From: a virus
Reading direction: 5' to 3' (one strand)
DNA: 64,000 nucleotides
Virus record (IMG/VR): IMGVR_UViG_3300037882_001770
Span: 248,001-312,000 of that record
Part shown: positions 24,048 to 32,895 of the stretch, in pieces
Layout: every line of letters begins with the position of its first letter
Position numbering within the stretch: position 1 is the stretch's first letter
The notes under the pieces: model-generated
Databases searched by the model: none
What the model was told of the DNA's origin: nothing
The model's input: only the letters and a program-made list of their open reading frames with translations
Program-made: the position numbers and the translations under genes

Positions 24048-26435
24048 ATGTTTGCCTTAGACTTATTTAACACGGACCACGAACGTCGCTTAACTGAAGG
24101 TGCAGTAGATACTTTAGAACAACGTAGAATCGACGACCTAGCTATGAAAATGGACGACCTTGTAGCTCGTGCAAAAGAACCAGCATACAAAAAAAATCCT
24201 GCTGCATTGGCCGCATTAATGAAAGAATTTCAAAAGTGCAAAGATGAGCGTGACAGCTATTACAAGATACGCGAAGCCGTTTGCAGTGAATGTGGTATGA
24301 GCGAAGGACAATGTGGGCACACCAACGAAGCCGGAATTCCGGGCAATATTCCAGTAGAAAAGATTCCAGGCAAGGAAGATCTACTCAAAGGCAAAGGCCG
24401 TAGTTATTACGAAGGCGCCGAAGACTATGCTGAGATCTACAGTCCAGAAGCTATTGCACTAGGAAAAAAATTCTGCGAACACTACAATATCACCGACGAT
24501 ACTGATGTGCAATTGGCAGTAGAAATAATTGACAGCTATATTGACGAATTTAAAGCAACCAACACACCAATTGATTTAAAGAAGATACGCAGCGGAGTAG
24601 CTGATGCATTTCGTCAGGTATATCGTGGTATGGGGCCAGGCCCATCATTTCGTAAAAAGTTCCAAGAAGCTCAAAAAAAAAGTCCCGAAACTAACCCGTT
24701 AGACCAGAAACTACAACGACTCAAGACACAAGCACGTAGACAGTTTCCACGTGCTCACAGTGACGAAGAAGCATTGCTACTCAAACTTCTGGACAAAGAG
24801 ACACAAAACGATCTAGCTAATCGTCGTACAGATGCACGTCAGGATACTGACCTCAAACAAAACTTTGCGTTTGATCAAGAACAAGAAGATGAAATTCAGG
24901 ATCTCCAGGCACAGACCGGTATCAAAGAACACGGTGGCGGCATTGGTCCACGACAGCACTGGCAAGACCTCATGCAAGAGCGTAAATTGTCACCAGGCGA
25001 TCCTGTTGTAGTTACCGGTCCCAACAAGTTTGAAGGCAAGACTGGTGAAATTAGTGAATTCAGTCCAAGTGGTAAGTTTGTAGTAGTTAACTTGTACAAT
25101 CACGGTGAACACAGCATGCACCTAAGCGATGTTACTTATAATGAATATGCTGACCAAGATGAAGATGATTGGTACGACGAAGATCAAGTTGAAGAAGATC
25201 AGGGTGCAGGACAAGTGGCTGTAAAGGCCGCAGATGATGCTGTAGTCAATACCATGGGCGAAGGCTGGAGTGATGCTATGCTTGCTCGAAGAACAGGCCA
25301 ACCGCGTACACCTTATTCAGTTTATATCAAGGGCAAGAAGTGGAAAGACTTTGCTAACGATGATCATGCTCGAGCAGTCATGGATAAACTAAAAGCCAAA
25401 TTCAAAGCTGAAGGACGTGATCCAAGTGTCATTACTATTGCTCCTACCGATATGTCAGAAGAAGAACAAAAACCAGAATTTGGCCAGTTCCCTCCAAAGC
25501 AGGAAATTACAATTGTTCCTCCAAAGAAATTAAAGTCTGGTGAAACATATCAGGATCGAAACAAATATTGGCAGTCACAGGGTCAAGCACCTATCTACAA
25601 AACAAACGAAGACACCGATCAAGCTAAACGAGTATTCAAAGACAAAGCCGGACGACCTGTAGGTGAGATTGGTATCGACCCAGAATCAAGCCCGGGCAAT
25701 GGCGAGTGGTATGTACATCACTATGCCACAGGTTATAGCGTTGTCGGATTTGACTCGGCCGCTGAAGCCAAACGCGAACTAATGTATGTTCACAAGCATC
25801 CAGACTCAGTCGAAGGACATCCATCGACAACAGAGCAAGGTGTGGCGGAAGCTGGCACAGATTATTCTAAGCGTCGGCAACGTGAACGTGATGTTGATTC
25901 AGGCAAGCCTGTAGCTCGTCAGCGCCAACCTCGAATGACTGACTATCAACGGCGTCGTGCTCAAGACAAGAAGGACATGGAGTTAGGCGAGGCATCTGGC
26001 GGAAACTATGAACAAATGAATTATAGAAACAGCCCGACAGATCCTTATGTTGTTTACGACCGAACCATGAAGGCTGTTATCTTAACAACTGATTCACTAG
26101 AGCAGGCTAAACAAGAAGCTATCGAGTGGGCCGAATATGACGACATTGATGTGTCGGTGATCAGCCGTGCTACTAAAAAATCTATTTTCCGTGTAAACGG
26201 GTATGCCGGTGCAGAAAAATATCTCAACGAAGAGCAAGACACTTCGGGTGTAGAACGTGCTATTTTAAATCGTATCATGGTAGCGCACACAGACTTGTTG
26301 ATGAAGTTTGGTCCTGAAAAAGTCATGCAGGCCGCTGAAGAAGTTGCTTACAACGTAGGCGATGTTGACGAAATTGGCACTAGCGATGTCAGTGCTTATG
26401 TCAATCAAGTCAAACAAATTCTAGGAGTAGTGTAA
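24048..26435 (+). CDS. Large internal virion-type protein, 795 aa
   Basis: The N-terminus MFALDLFNTDHERRLTEGAV ends in LTE, a possible prohead-protease site. Residues 20-70 form a charged helix; CSECGMSEGQCGH (about 83-95) could bind a metal. Long acidic and Lys-rich segments follow, with an SH3/KOW-like part (SPGDPVVVTGPNKFEGKTGE) and at least two short modules (YSVYIKGKKWKDFAND; YVVYDRTMKAVILTTDSLEQ) like the C-terminal WEVY repeats of the 1,545-residue protein. No catalytic site seen. Probably packaged or core-associated. Confidence 0.72.
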   Translation: MFALDLFNTDHERRLTEGAVDTLEQRRIDDLAMKMDDLVARAKEPAYKKNPAALAALMKEFQKCKDERDSYYKIREAVCSECGMSEGQCGHTNEAGIPGNIPVEKIPGKEDLLKGKGRSYYEGAEDYAEIYSPEAIALGKKFCEHYNITDDTDVQLAVEIIDSYIDEFKATNTPIDLKKIRSGVADAFRQVYRGMGPGPSFRKKFQEAQKKSPETNPLDQKLQRLKTQARRQFPRAHSDEEALLLKLLDKETQNDLANRRTDARQDTDLKQNFAFDQEQEDEIQDLQAQTGIKEHGGGIGPRQHWQDLMQERKLSPGDPVVVTGPNKFEGKTGEISEFSPSGKFVVVNLYNHGEHSMHLSDVTYNEYADQDEDDWYDEDQVEEDQGAGQVAVKAADDAVVNTMGEGWSDAMLARRTGQPRTPYSVYIKGKKWKDFANDDHARAVMDKLKAKFKAEGRDPSVITIAPTDMSEEEQKPEFGQFPPKQEITIVPPKKLKSGETYQDRNKYWQSQGQAPIYKTNEDTDQAKRVFKDKAGRPVGEIGIDPESSPGNGEWYVHHYATGYSVVGFDSAAEAKRELMYVHKHPDSVEGHPSTTEQGVAEAGTDYSKRRQRERDVDSGKPVARQRQPRMTDYQRRRAQDKKDMELGEASGGNYEQMNYRNSPTDPYVVYDRTMKAVILTTDSLEQAKQEAIEWAEYDDIDVSVISRATKKSIFRVNGYAGAEKYLNEEQDTSGVERAILNRIMVAHTDLLMKFGPEKVMQAAEEVAYNVGDVDEIGTSDVSAYVNQVKQILGVV

Positions 26436-26436
26436 C

Positions 26437-26541
26437 ATGCCATTATATCGATTCAAACATCCTTCTGATAAGACCTGGATTGAAATTGTAGCCGAAACTT
26501 TTGCCGAGGCATTAACAAAGTTAAAAGAATTGGCTAGATGA
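26437..26541 (+). CDS. Tiny protein, 34 aa
   Basis: MPLYRFKHPSDKTWIEIVAE continues to a short helix and ends by ATGA overlap with the deaminase gene. It reads as a single truncated WEVY-like module (strand, turn, helix). Start is supported by the GGAG upstream in ctaggagtag. Confidence 0.6.
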   Translation: MPLYRFKHPSDKTWIEIVAETFAEALTKLKELAR

Positions 26542-27173
26542 AGATTAGTGATTTTCAAATTACTGACCACAACAAGTTAGACACCATTCTGGTACGTCTT
26601 TGCGAAATGGTTGTAGAAGGACAATACAAAAAGAAACTAAATCTTGGTGTGGTAGCAGCTGCGGTTTTGGATCCCAACAACAACTGTGTGGTGGGCATCA
26701 ACTATCCCACACAGGACGGACGTCGTGTGCATGGCGAACGTGCGGCTATTGACAGTTATGTAGCTCGGTTTGGAGAGATACCGCCAGGCAGCATTATCAT
26801 CACAACCTGTAGCCCTTGCACCCAATCCATGGACGAACGGTTTGGCATCAATTGTAGTGATCTAGTAGATCAAGTGGGTGTGCATAAAGTGTATGCCGGC
26901 TACAAAGATCCCACACAGGATTTTGATAATAAACGATATCACATTGAAATTACCCGTAATAAAAAGATACAGGCCTTATGTAAGGCATTTGCCGACACCT
27001 TTTTGGAAGAATCATTAAATGAATTGAGTTTTTTAGGCAGTCCTTGCACTAAAGACTGCTCAGGACATCGTGCTGGTTATGCTTGGAGCCAAAGCAAAGG
27101 CGGTGTAGCAGGAAACAGTCCATTTAGTCCCAGCTTCAATAATGGTGCCAACCTGTTTGTAGCTGGTAAGTAG
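26538..27173 (+). CDS. Cytidine-deaminase-fold protein, 211 aa
   Basis: The zinc deaminase motifs are present: HGERAAID (H-x-E) and TTCSPCTQSMDE (C-x-x-C type, spelled CSPC). A C-terminal extension (SFLGSPCTKDCSGHRAGYAW, then Gly/Ser/Asn-rich) resembles a tail found on other phage virion or nucleotide enzymes. Substrate could be a free nucleotide, a base in DNA or a modified base. It sits at the end of the internal-protein region. Confidence 0.8.
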   Translation: MKISDFQITDHNKLDTILVRLCEMVVEGQYKKKLNLGVVAAAVLDPNNNCVVGINYPTQDGRRVHGERAAIDSYVARFGEIPPGSIIITTCSPCTQSMDERFGINCSDLVDQVGVHKVYAGYKDPTQDFDNKRYHIEITRNKKIQALCKAFADTFLEESLNELSFLGSPCTKDCSGHRAGYAWSQSKGGVAGNSPFSPSFNNGANLFVAGK

Positions 27174-27177
27174 TTGC

Positions 27178-27822
27178 ATGAGTTTCCTGATAGCCAATAT
27201 ACCACCTGTAAAATGTTTTGTTCGCAGAGAGTTTCTATACAATCACGAACGTGGACACGGTGAGCTTGAGCCCTGCTACTGGGTCACAGCTAAGGCCATC
27301 AAGGGCCAGGCTTTTAGAATAGAGTGCATGCTGACCGAATACGGTGCCTTGTACGATAAATTGCCTATCAGTGCCTATGTATGGAAACCAGTCGAGCCCG
27401 ACGCTGTACTGGATCTAGACCACTTGCAGATTTGGGACTGTCTAGGTTATGACATTGCTGTGTTGGAAAAATCAAATCTACGCGGACTCAAGGTCAAATA
27501 CTTTGGCAAGGATAAACTGTTTCATTTTGGACAGTATCTGTTTACTATAGATTTTGCTGCACCCGACCATAACAGACTAGACGTTTCATTTAGTGAAGGC
27601 GTACAAGAACACAAGAGTTATAATTTTATTCGCCTGGATAATGGACAATTTGCCTGCCAGCCCAATAATCGTTGCTTGTGGTATGATGTGAGCCTAGTTC
27701 CGGCTGTGTTAAAGACACCCGACTTTAAGATACCCACAGACGTGTACTGCGTGGAGAATCAAGCCAAATGGTCTGCTGGTGGCGACGACTCTTGGTTTTA
27801 CCGTGGAACCGAAACATCATGA
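27178..27822 (+). CDS. Conserved phage-type hypothetical, 214 aa
   Basis: Globular, aromatic- and Cys-containing protein (MSFLIANIPPVKCFVRREFL; HGELEPCYWVTAKAIKGQAF; YDIAVLEKSNLRGLKVKYFG). No domain named. It starts 5 bp after the deaminase and ends by ATGA overlap with a tiny gene. It lies at the border between the virion and replication regions. Confidence 0.68.
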   Translation: MSFLIANIPPVKCFVRREFLYNHERGHGELEPCYWVTAKAIKGQAFRIECMLTEYGALYDKLPISAYVWKPVEPDAVLDLDHLQIWDCLGYDIAVLEKSNLRGLKVKYFGKDKLFHFGQYLFTIDFAAPDHNRLDVSFSEGVQEHKSYNFIRLDNGQFACQPNNRCLWYDVSLVPAVLKTPDFKIPTDVYCVENQAKWSAGGDDSWFYRGTETS

Positions 27823-27893
27823 ACCAATACCCTGTGTACCCGGAACAACAAGGTGAGGAGGATCGCCCAATCCTTCCATACTCACCTGTTTAA
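27819..27893 (+). CDS. Tiny peptide, 24 aa
   Basis: An ATGA-coupled frame encodes MNQYPVYPEQQGEEDRPILP plus four residues. The overlap is the main support; it is Pro/Glu-rich with no known match. Confidence 0.35.
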   Translation: MNQYPVYPEQQGEEDRPILPYSPV

Positions 27894-27898
27894 AGAAT

Positions 27899-27930
27899 CA
27901 CCTTAGGACCGGTACTAGTTACCGTAGGTG
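27899..27930 (+). other. Compound hairpin in the intergenic region
   Basis: An outer stem CACCT/AGGTG (27899-27903 with 27926-27930) encloses an inner stem CGGTA/TACCG (27910-27914 with 27920-27924, 5-nt loop). A second small hairpin TGCC/GGCA follows at 27931-27945. There is no U-tract. It precedes the promoter at 27993-28020 and may be an RNA element or mRNA 3' end. Confidence 0.4.
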
Positions 27931-27992
27931 TGCCGGCTGCTGGCATGGTCAAAACGATTCGCTACCGTTTAGCCAAAAGTGAGCAATTTTGT

Positions 27993-28020
27993 TTGACTTT
28001 CTTATTTTATACTGTATAAT
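27993..28020 (+). promoter_or_regulatory. Sigma-70-type promoter for the replication block
   Basis: TTGACT at 27993-27998 and TATAAT at 28015-28020 with a 16-bp spacer, 25 bp before ATG 28046, which has AGGAG in front. Confidence 0.7.
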
Positions 28021-28045
28021 AGTAACACTTACTCAGGAGAAATAG

Positions 28046-28309
28046 ATGTCTAACAATCGCGTATTTTCAGCAGATCAAACAACCAAACTTACTCAAATCA
28101 TCAATGAAGGCATGCAGGTCATGCATGAAATCGAAACTCTCACTGGCGGACTTAACGACACTATCAAAGCCATTGCAGAAGAAATGGAAATCAAACCCAA
28201 TATTCTTAAAAAAGCAATCAAACTTGCACACAAAGCAGAATTTGGACGTGAGCAACAAGACCACGAATTGCTGGAACAAATTTTAGTCACGGTAGGCAAA
28301 ACATTATAA
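28046..28309 (+). CDS. DsbA-like small DNA-binding protein, 87 aa
   Basis: Length and the helical layout (LTQIINEGMQVMHEIETLTG; TIKAIAEEMEIKPNILKKAI; HELLEQILVTV) resemble T4 DsbA, the double-stranded DNA-binding protein tied to late transcription. Its position just before the polymerase fits a replication/transcription factor. Sequence similarity is weak by eye. Own promoter and a good AGGAGA ribosome site. Confidence 0.65.
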   Translation: MSNNRVFSADQTTKLTQIINEGMQVMHEIETLTGGLNDTIKAIAEEMEIKPNILKKAIKLAHKAEFGREQQDHELLEQILVTVGKTL

Positions 28310-28362
28310 GTACTGTTTTACAACAGTCGAGTCGTTCCCGTAAGGAACATGAATCAAGGTTA

Positions 28363-28383
28363 GTGGACCATAAGCCACAGGAG
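28363..28383 (+). promoter_or_regulatory. Putative polymerase operator hairpin at the ribosome site
   Basis: GTGG (28363-28366) pairs with CCAC (28375-28378) around an 8-nt loop (ACCATAAG), and AGGAG follows immediately (28379-28383). T4 gene 43 mRNA has an 8-nt-loop hairpin at its ribosome site, bound by gp43 itself. The layout suggests the same autoregulation here. Two further small hairpins (ACTGTT/AACAGT and GTTCC/GGAAC) lie upstream in the leader. Confidence 0.5.
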
Positions 28384-28387
28384 AACG

Positions 28388-31045
28388 ATGAGTTATATTG
28401 ACGCACTTTTTGATCGTGAACACGATCGCATACATGTAGTTGAACGGCGAGATGGCAAGAGATGCTATCAGGAATATCCGGCCAACTACATTTTTTATTA
28501 CGAAGATCCCCGTGGCAAATTTCAAAGCATTTTTGGAACATCAGTCAGCAGATTCAGCACACGCAACAACAAAGAGTTTCGTAAAGAAATTCGCATACAG
28601 TCGGGCAAGAAATTATTTGAATCCGACATTAATCCTGTATTCCGCTGTCTTGAGGACAACTACAAAGGACAAGACGGTCCCAAGTTAAATGTAGCGTTCT
28701 TTGACATTGAGGTCGACTTTGACCCCGAACGTGGCTTTAGTCCAACAACAGATCCATTCAATGCTATCACTGCTATTTCAGTTTATCTGCAGTGGCTAGA
28801 GCAGATGGTCACTCTTGTTGTACCTCCAAAGCATATGAGTCGAGCTACTGCGGATGAAATTGCTCGAGAGTTTGAAAACTGCATTGTGTTTGAGCGAGAA
28901 GAAGAAATGTTAAAAACTTTCTTGGATCTTATCGAAGACGCCGATGCACTTTCAGGCTGGAATAGTGAAGGGTATGATATACCCTACACAATTAATCGTG
29001 TTACCCGTGTTCTGAGCAAAGATGACACCCGTAGATTTTGTTTATGGAACCAATATCCTAAAAAACGCATGTTTGAACGCTTTGGCGCAGAGAATGAAAC
29101 CTATGACTTAATTGGCCGCGTGCATATGGACTATATGCAACTGTATCGCAAATACACCTACGAAGAGCGTCATAGTTATAGTTTGGATGCTATTGCTGAA
29201 TACGAACTCCAAGAAACCAAGACTGTGTTTGAAGGCACCCTGGATCAACTGTACAACCAAAACTTCAAAAAGTTTATTGAATACAACAGGCAAGATACAA
29301 TGATTCTGGCCAAGCTAGATAAGAAATTAAAATTCTTAGACCTAGCGAACACACTGGCGCATGAAAACACTGTATTGCTACAAACTACCATGGGTGCTGT
29401 GGCTGTAACTGAGCAGGCCATTATCAATGAGGCACACGAACGTGGTATGGTTGTGCCCAATCGCAAGGAACGCTACAGTGATGAGGACACCCAGGCCGCC
29501 GGAGCTTATGTTGCCTTTCCAAAGAAAGGCATCCACGAATATGTAGGCTCGATAGACATCAATTCATTGTATCCCAGTGCCATTCGTGCGCTTAACATGG
29601 GACCCGAGACTATTGTGGGACAACTAAGACCCATAATGACCGAACGTTACATCAGCGACAAGATGCGTGGTGGGGCCAGCTTTGCAGCGGCGTGGGAAGG
29701 CTTGTTTGGCAGTTTAGAATATGAAGCGGTCATGGCCGCCGAGCCCGGTACAGAGATCACCATAGACTGGCAAGATGGTGAGGAGTCGGTCCATAGTGCG
29801 GCCGAAGTATGGAAGATAATTTTTGATAGTAACCACCCCTGGATGATCACTGCCAATGGCACTATCTTTACCTATGAAAAAGAAGCAGTTATTCCTGGCT
29901 TGCTAAAACGTTGGTATGCCGAACGTAAAGAGATGCAGGCCAAACTTAAAGAGTGTAAAAATGCGGAAGATGAAGAATATTGGGACAAGCGTCAACTTGT
30001 TAAAAAGATTAACCTCAACAGTCTCTATGGTGCTATTCTTAATCCTGGTTGCCGTTTCTTTGATAAGCGTATTGGTCAGTCCACAACTCTTACTGGTCGT
30101 GCCATTGCCCGGCACATGGATGCTTATGTAAACGAGTGTATCACAGGCAAATATGATCATGTAGGTGAGTCAATCATCTATGGTGACACTGATTCCTGCT
30201 ATTTTACAGCCTATCCGATTTTACAAAAAGAGATAGAAGCCGGTAACATGACATGGAATCGAGAAATTGCCGTACAACTGTATAATAGCATTTCTGATCA
30301 AGTTAACGATAGCTTTCCGGGCTTTATGGAGCAGGCATTCCATGTTCCACGCGAGATGGGCAATGTGATCAAAGGCGGTCGAGAGATTGTGGCCAGCAAA
30401 GGCTTGTTCATTACCAAAAAACGTTACGCTGTCATGTATTATGACAAAGAAAACAAGCGTGTGGACACACACGGTAGCCCGGGCAAGGTCAAAGCCATGG
30501 GTCTTGATCTCAAACGCAGTGATACTCCTAAGGTCATTCAAGAATTTCTAAGCGAAATCTTAAACGAGGTACTAGTGGGTGCCACACGTGAAAGTATTAT
30601 TGAAAAGATTCGCGAGTTCAAATACAAGTTCAAAGAGCGTCCAGGTTGGGAAAAAGGCAGCCCCAAGCGTGTAAATAATTTAACCAAGTATGGCAAGGAA
30701 GAAGAACGTCTAGGCAAAGCCAACATGCCGGGCCATGTCCGTGCAGCACTCAACTGGAACAATCTACGTAGAATGAATAGCGACAAGTACAGCATGCAGA
30801 TTGTCGACGGCATGAAAACTATTGTGTGTAAGTTAAAAGCTAATCCACTAGGTTGGACCAGCATAGGTTACCCCACTGATGAACAACATTTACCTCAATG
30901 GTTCAAAGAACTGCCGTTTGATGACAGTGAAATGGAAGCCACAGTAGTGGATCAAAAGATCAATAATCTGTTGGGAGTGCTGGAGTGGGATCTAGCAAGT
31001 GCCACCAACACAGAAAACACATTCCAAACCTTGTTTGAGTGGTAA
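28388..31045 (+). CDS. 43: Family B DNA polymerase (gp43-like)
   Basis: An 885-residue replicative polymerase. The 3'-5' exonuclease ExoI motif is FFDIEVDF (residues 104-111), with ExoII LSGWNSEGYDIPY and ExoIII region EYNRQDTMIL. Palm motif A is SIDINSLYPSAIRALN, motif B KKINLNSLYGAILNP, and motif C IYGDTDSCYF with its two Asp. Length and motifs match T4 gp43. It starts at an ATG with AGGAG, beside a possible operator hairpin, and is followed by the clamp gene two genes on. Confidence 0.97.
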   Translation: MSYIDALFDREHDRIHVVERRDGKRCYQEYPANYIFYYEDPRGKFQSIFGTSVSRFSTRNNKEFRKEIRIQSGKKLFESDINPVFRCLEDNYKGQDGPKLNVAFFDIEVDFDPERGFSPTTDPFNAITAISVYLQWLEQMVTLVVPPKHMSRATADEIAREFENCIVFEREEEMLKTFLDLIEDADALSGWNSEGYDIPYTINRVTRVLSKDDTRRFCLWNQYPKKRMFERFGAENETYDLIGRVHMDYMQLYRKYTYEERHSYSLDAIAEYELQETKTVFEGTLDQLYNQNFKKFIEYNRQDTMILAKLDKKLKFLDLANTLAHENTVLLQTTMGAVAVTEQAIINEAHERGMVVPNRKERYSDEDTQAAGAYVAFPKKGIHEYVGSIDINSLYPSAIRALNMGPETIVGQLRPIMTERYISDKMRGGASFAAAWEGLFGSLEYEAVMAAEPGTEITIDWQDGEESVHSAAEVWKIIFDSNHPWMITANGTIFTYEKEAVIPGLLKRWYAERKEMQAKLKECKNAEDEEYWDKRQLVKKINLNSLYGAILNPGCRFFDKRIGQSTTLTGRAIARHMDAYVNECITGKYDHVGESIIYGDTDSCYFTAYPILQKEIEAGNMTWNREIAVQLYNSISDQVNDSFPGFMEQAFHVPREMGNVIKGGREIVASKGLFITKKRYAVMYYDKENKRVDTHGSPGKVKAMGLDLKRSDTPKVIQEFLSEILNEVLVGATRESIIEKIREFKYKFKERPGWEKGSPKRVNNLTKYGKEEERLGKANMPGHVRAALNWNNLRRMNSDKYSMQIVDGMKTIVCKLKANPLGWTSIGYPTDEQHLPQWFKELPFDDSEMEATVVDQKINNLLGVLEWDLASATNTENTFQTLFEW

Positions 31046-31046
31046 C

Positions 31047-32111
31047 ATGAAGCTTAGTGAACTTGTTGCTCTTAAAACTTCGTTAGACCAAATGTCGAGT
31101 CTTGCCTCTAAAACCGAGGCCGGCCTGGAACTTGGAAAAATTTTACACCTGGTGGAAAATCAAACATTTAGAGTCAGCACATCACTGGAGGATCTGCAAC
31201 GCAAACAAAGTCAGGTCATGCAGTCATTTGATCAGTTTGAACAATCGCTAAATCTACTAACAGTACAGGTTAAACAGCTGATTGAAATTGAGGAGAAAGA
31301 ATGGTTTCAAGAAAGTTATCGCTTGTATGAGGAGGAAATGCGCAACGAGCACCATGATTATATTCTTAACCGTCGGCCACAAATTAAACCTGAGACCACA
31401 CTTAGAACTAGATTAACAAACTATGCCGATTGGCGCTACCCAGCAATGGTAATCCGACCAGGTCTTGAGGACTTTATCACTGGAATGGTCGGATACGATC
31501 CATTGTACATTGTTGATTTAAATAGGCACTTGCTAGGCAAAGTTCCTTTTCGATTTCCGCCCGAGTTTCAAAATAGATTACGGCCATATGTAATTGACGA
31601 AAGTCTCGACCACGAGATTCTCAAACAGGTTCCCGACAATCAGTTTGGCATGTGCCTTGCTTATAACTTTTTTAACTTTAGACCATTGGAATACATTAAA
31701 AAGTATCTAACAGAGATATATGTTAAGCTACGACCCGGTGGCGTGTTGATCATGACCTATAACGATTGCGATCGTGTGCCAGGAGTTATCTTGGCCGAAC
31801 AACGATATGCTTGCTATACTCCTGGGACATTGGTTGCTCAATTGGCTGAAAACATTGGATACGATCGTGCGTTTACCTGGAACGACAGCGGACCAATGAC
31901 TTTTTTAGAGATACGCAAACCCGGTGAACTGTCATCAATGCGCGGAGGTCAAACTTTGGCCAAACCGTTGACACGACCGCCTATGACACCAGCCGAAGAG
32001 TTGGCTAATCTACGAAAACGAGCAATCGAGTTACAACTGGACACTCCAGACAAGATTAGGTATGGATATTCGTTGGAAAAATTAAGAGCATTAATCAAAC
32101 ATAAAAAATAA
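31047..32111 (+). CDS. Coiled-coil protein with methyltransferase-like C-terminal half, 354 aa
   Basis: ATG 31047 follows the polymerase stop directly. The first 110 residues are a coiled coil (LQRKQSQVMQSFDQFEQSLN; KQLIEIEEKEWFQESYRL). The second part has YDPLYIVDLNRHLL, then YVKLRPGGVLIMTYNDCDR, the layout of a Rossmann methyltransferase with a degenerate SAM site. A helical tail (TPAEELANLRKRAIELQLDT) resembles a SAP-like DNA-binding end. Activity is doubtful; a structural role at the replisome is possible. Confidence 0.6.
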   Translation: MKLSELVALKTSLDQMSSLASKTEAGLELGKILHLVENQTFRVSTSLEDLQRKQSQVMQSFDQFEQSLNLLTVQVKQLIEIEEKEWFQESYRLYEEEMRNEHHDYILNRRPQIKPETTLRTRLTNYADWRYPAMVIRPGLEDFITGMVGYDPLYIVDLNRHLLGKVPFRFPPEFQNRLRPYVIDESLDHEILKQVPDNQFGMCLAYNFFNFRPLEYIKKYLTEIYVKLRPGGVLIMTYNDCDRVPGVILAEQRYACYTPGTLVAQLAENIGYDRAFTWNDSGPMTFLEIRKPGELSSMRGGQTLAKPLTRPPMTPAEELANLRKRAIELQLDTPDKIRYGYSLEKLRALIKHKK

Positions 32112-32120
32112 CCAAAACAG

Positions 32121-32149
32121 TTGCAAAATCTAAATAAACCCAGTATAAT
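32121..32149 (+). promoter_or_regulatory. Sigma-70-type promoter for the clamp gene, with a late-type box inside
   Basis: TTGCAA at 32121-32126 and TATAAT at 32144-32149, spacer 17 bp. CTAAATA lies within the spacer (32130-32136), so both early and late transcription may start here. Confidence 0.65.
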
Positions 32150-32168
32150 CAAACACAAGGAGAATTAC

Positions 32169-32891
32169 ATGAGAGATCATCTTTTAGACTTAGTAGAACA
32201 CACGTTAAAATTAGGCTGTATTGACCTGGTTAAAATTACAGGCGACGACAAGTCAACTGTTATTAGCGGACTTGCTGAAGACCGCAGCGTAGTAGTAGAA
32301 GGTCAATACGCTGGACCGGTAGCAGAGTTTATTGGCACGTTTGGTATGCCAAACTTGACCAAACTTAATATTTTATTAAACTTGCAAGAGTACAAGGATA
32401 ATGCCAAACTCACAGTTACACGCAAAGACACTGGTGCTCCGGACGGTATCAATTTTGAAAACGCATCCGGCGACTTCAAAAACAACTATCGTTTTATGGC
32501 GGCCGAAATTGTCAACGAAAAACTTAAAACAGTCAAGTTTAAAGGTGTAAACTGGAATATCGAATTTGAACCTAGTGTTGCAAGTATTCAGCGTTTAAAA
32601 ATGCAAGCACAAGCAAACATCGAAGAACTCAACTTTCAAGCCAAAACAGAAAATGGTGACTTGAAGTTTGTGTTTGGTGACCACAGTACCCACTCGGGTA
32701 ATTTTGTATTCCAGACCGGTGTACAAGGACAACTCAAACGTGCATGGTCATGGCCTATCAAGACTGTAATCAGTATTCTTGATTTAACTGGCGACAAAAC
32801 ATTTAAAATCAGTGATGACGGTGCCGCAATGATTACTGTTAACTCAGGTCTAGCAACTTATAACTATATTCTCCCAGCACAGTCTAAATAA
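32169..32891 (+). CDS. 45: Sliding clamp (gp45-like)
   Basis: A 240-residue protein of the length and layout of T4 gp45, a trimeric clamp that tethers the polymerase and activates late transcription. Visible features are the N-terminal helix (MRDHLLDLVEHTLKLGCIDL), beta-strand-rich body (SVVVEGQYAGPVAEFIGTFG), and an Ile/Leu-rich C-terminal domain (KTFKISDDGAAMITVNSGLA). The start is at ATG 32169 with AAGGAG; an ATG-like start at 32121 would overlap the promoter. Confidence 0.88.
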   Translation: MRDHLLDLVEHTLKLGCIDLVKITGDDKSTVISGLAEDRSVVVEGQYAGPVAEFIGTFGMPNLTKLNILLNLQEYKDNAKLTVTRKDTGAPDGINFENASGDFKNNYRFMAAEIVNEKLKTVKFKGVNWNIEFEPSVASIQRLKMQAQANIEELNFQAKTENGDLKFVFGDHSTHSGNFVFQTGVQGQLKRAWSWPIKTVISILDLTGDKTFKISDDGAAMITVNSGLATYNYILPAQSK

Positions 32892-32895
32892 GTTA

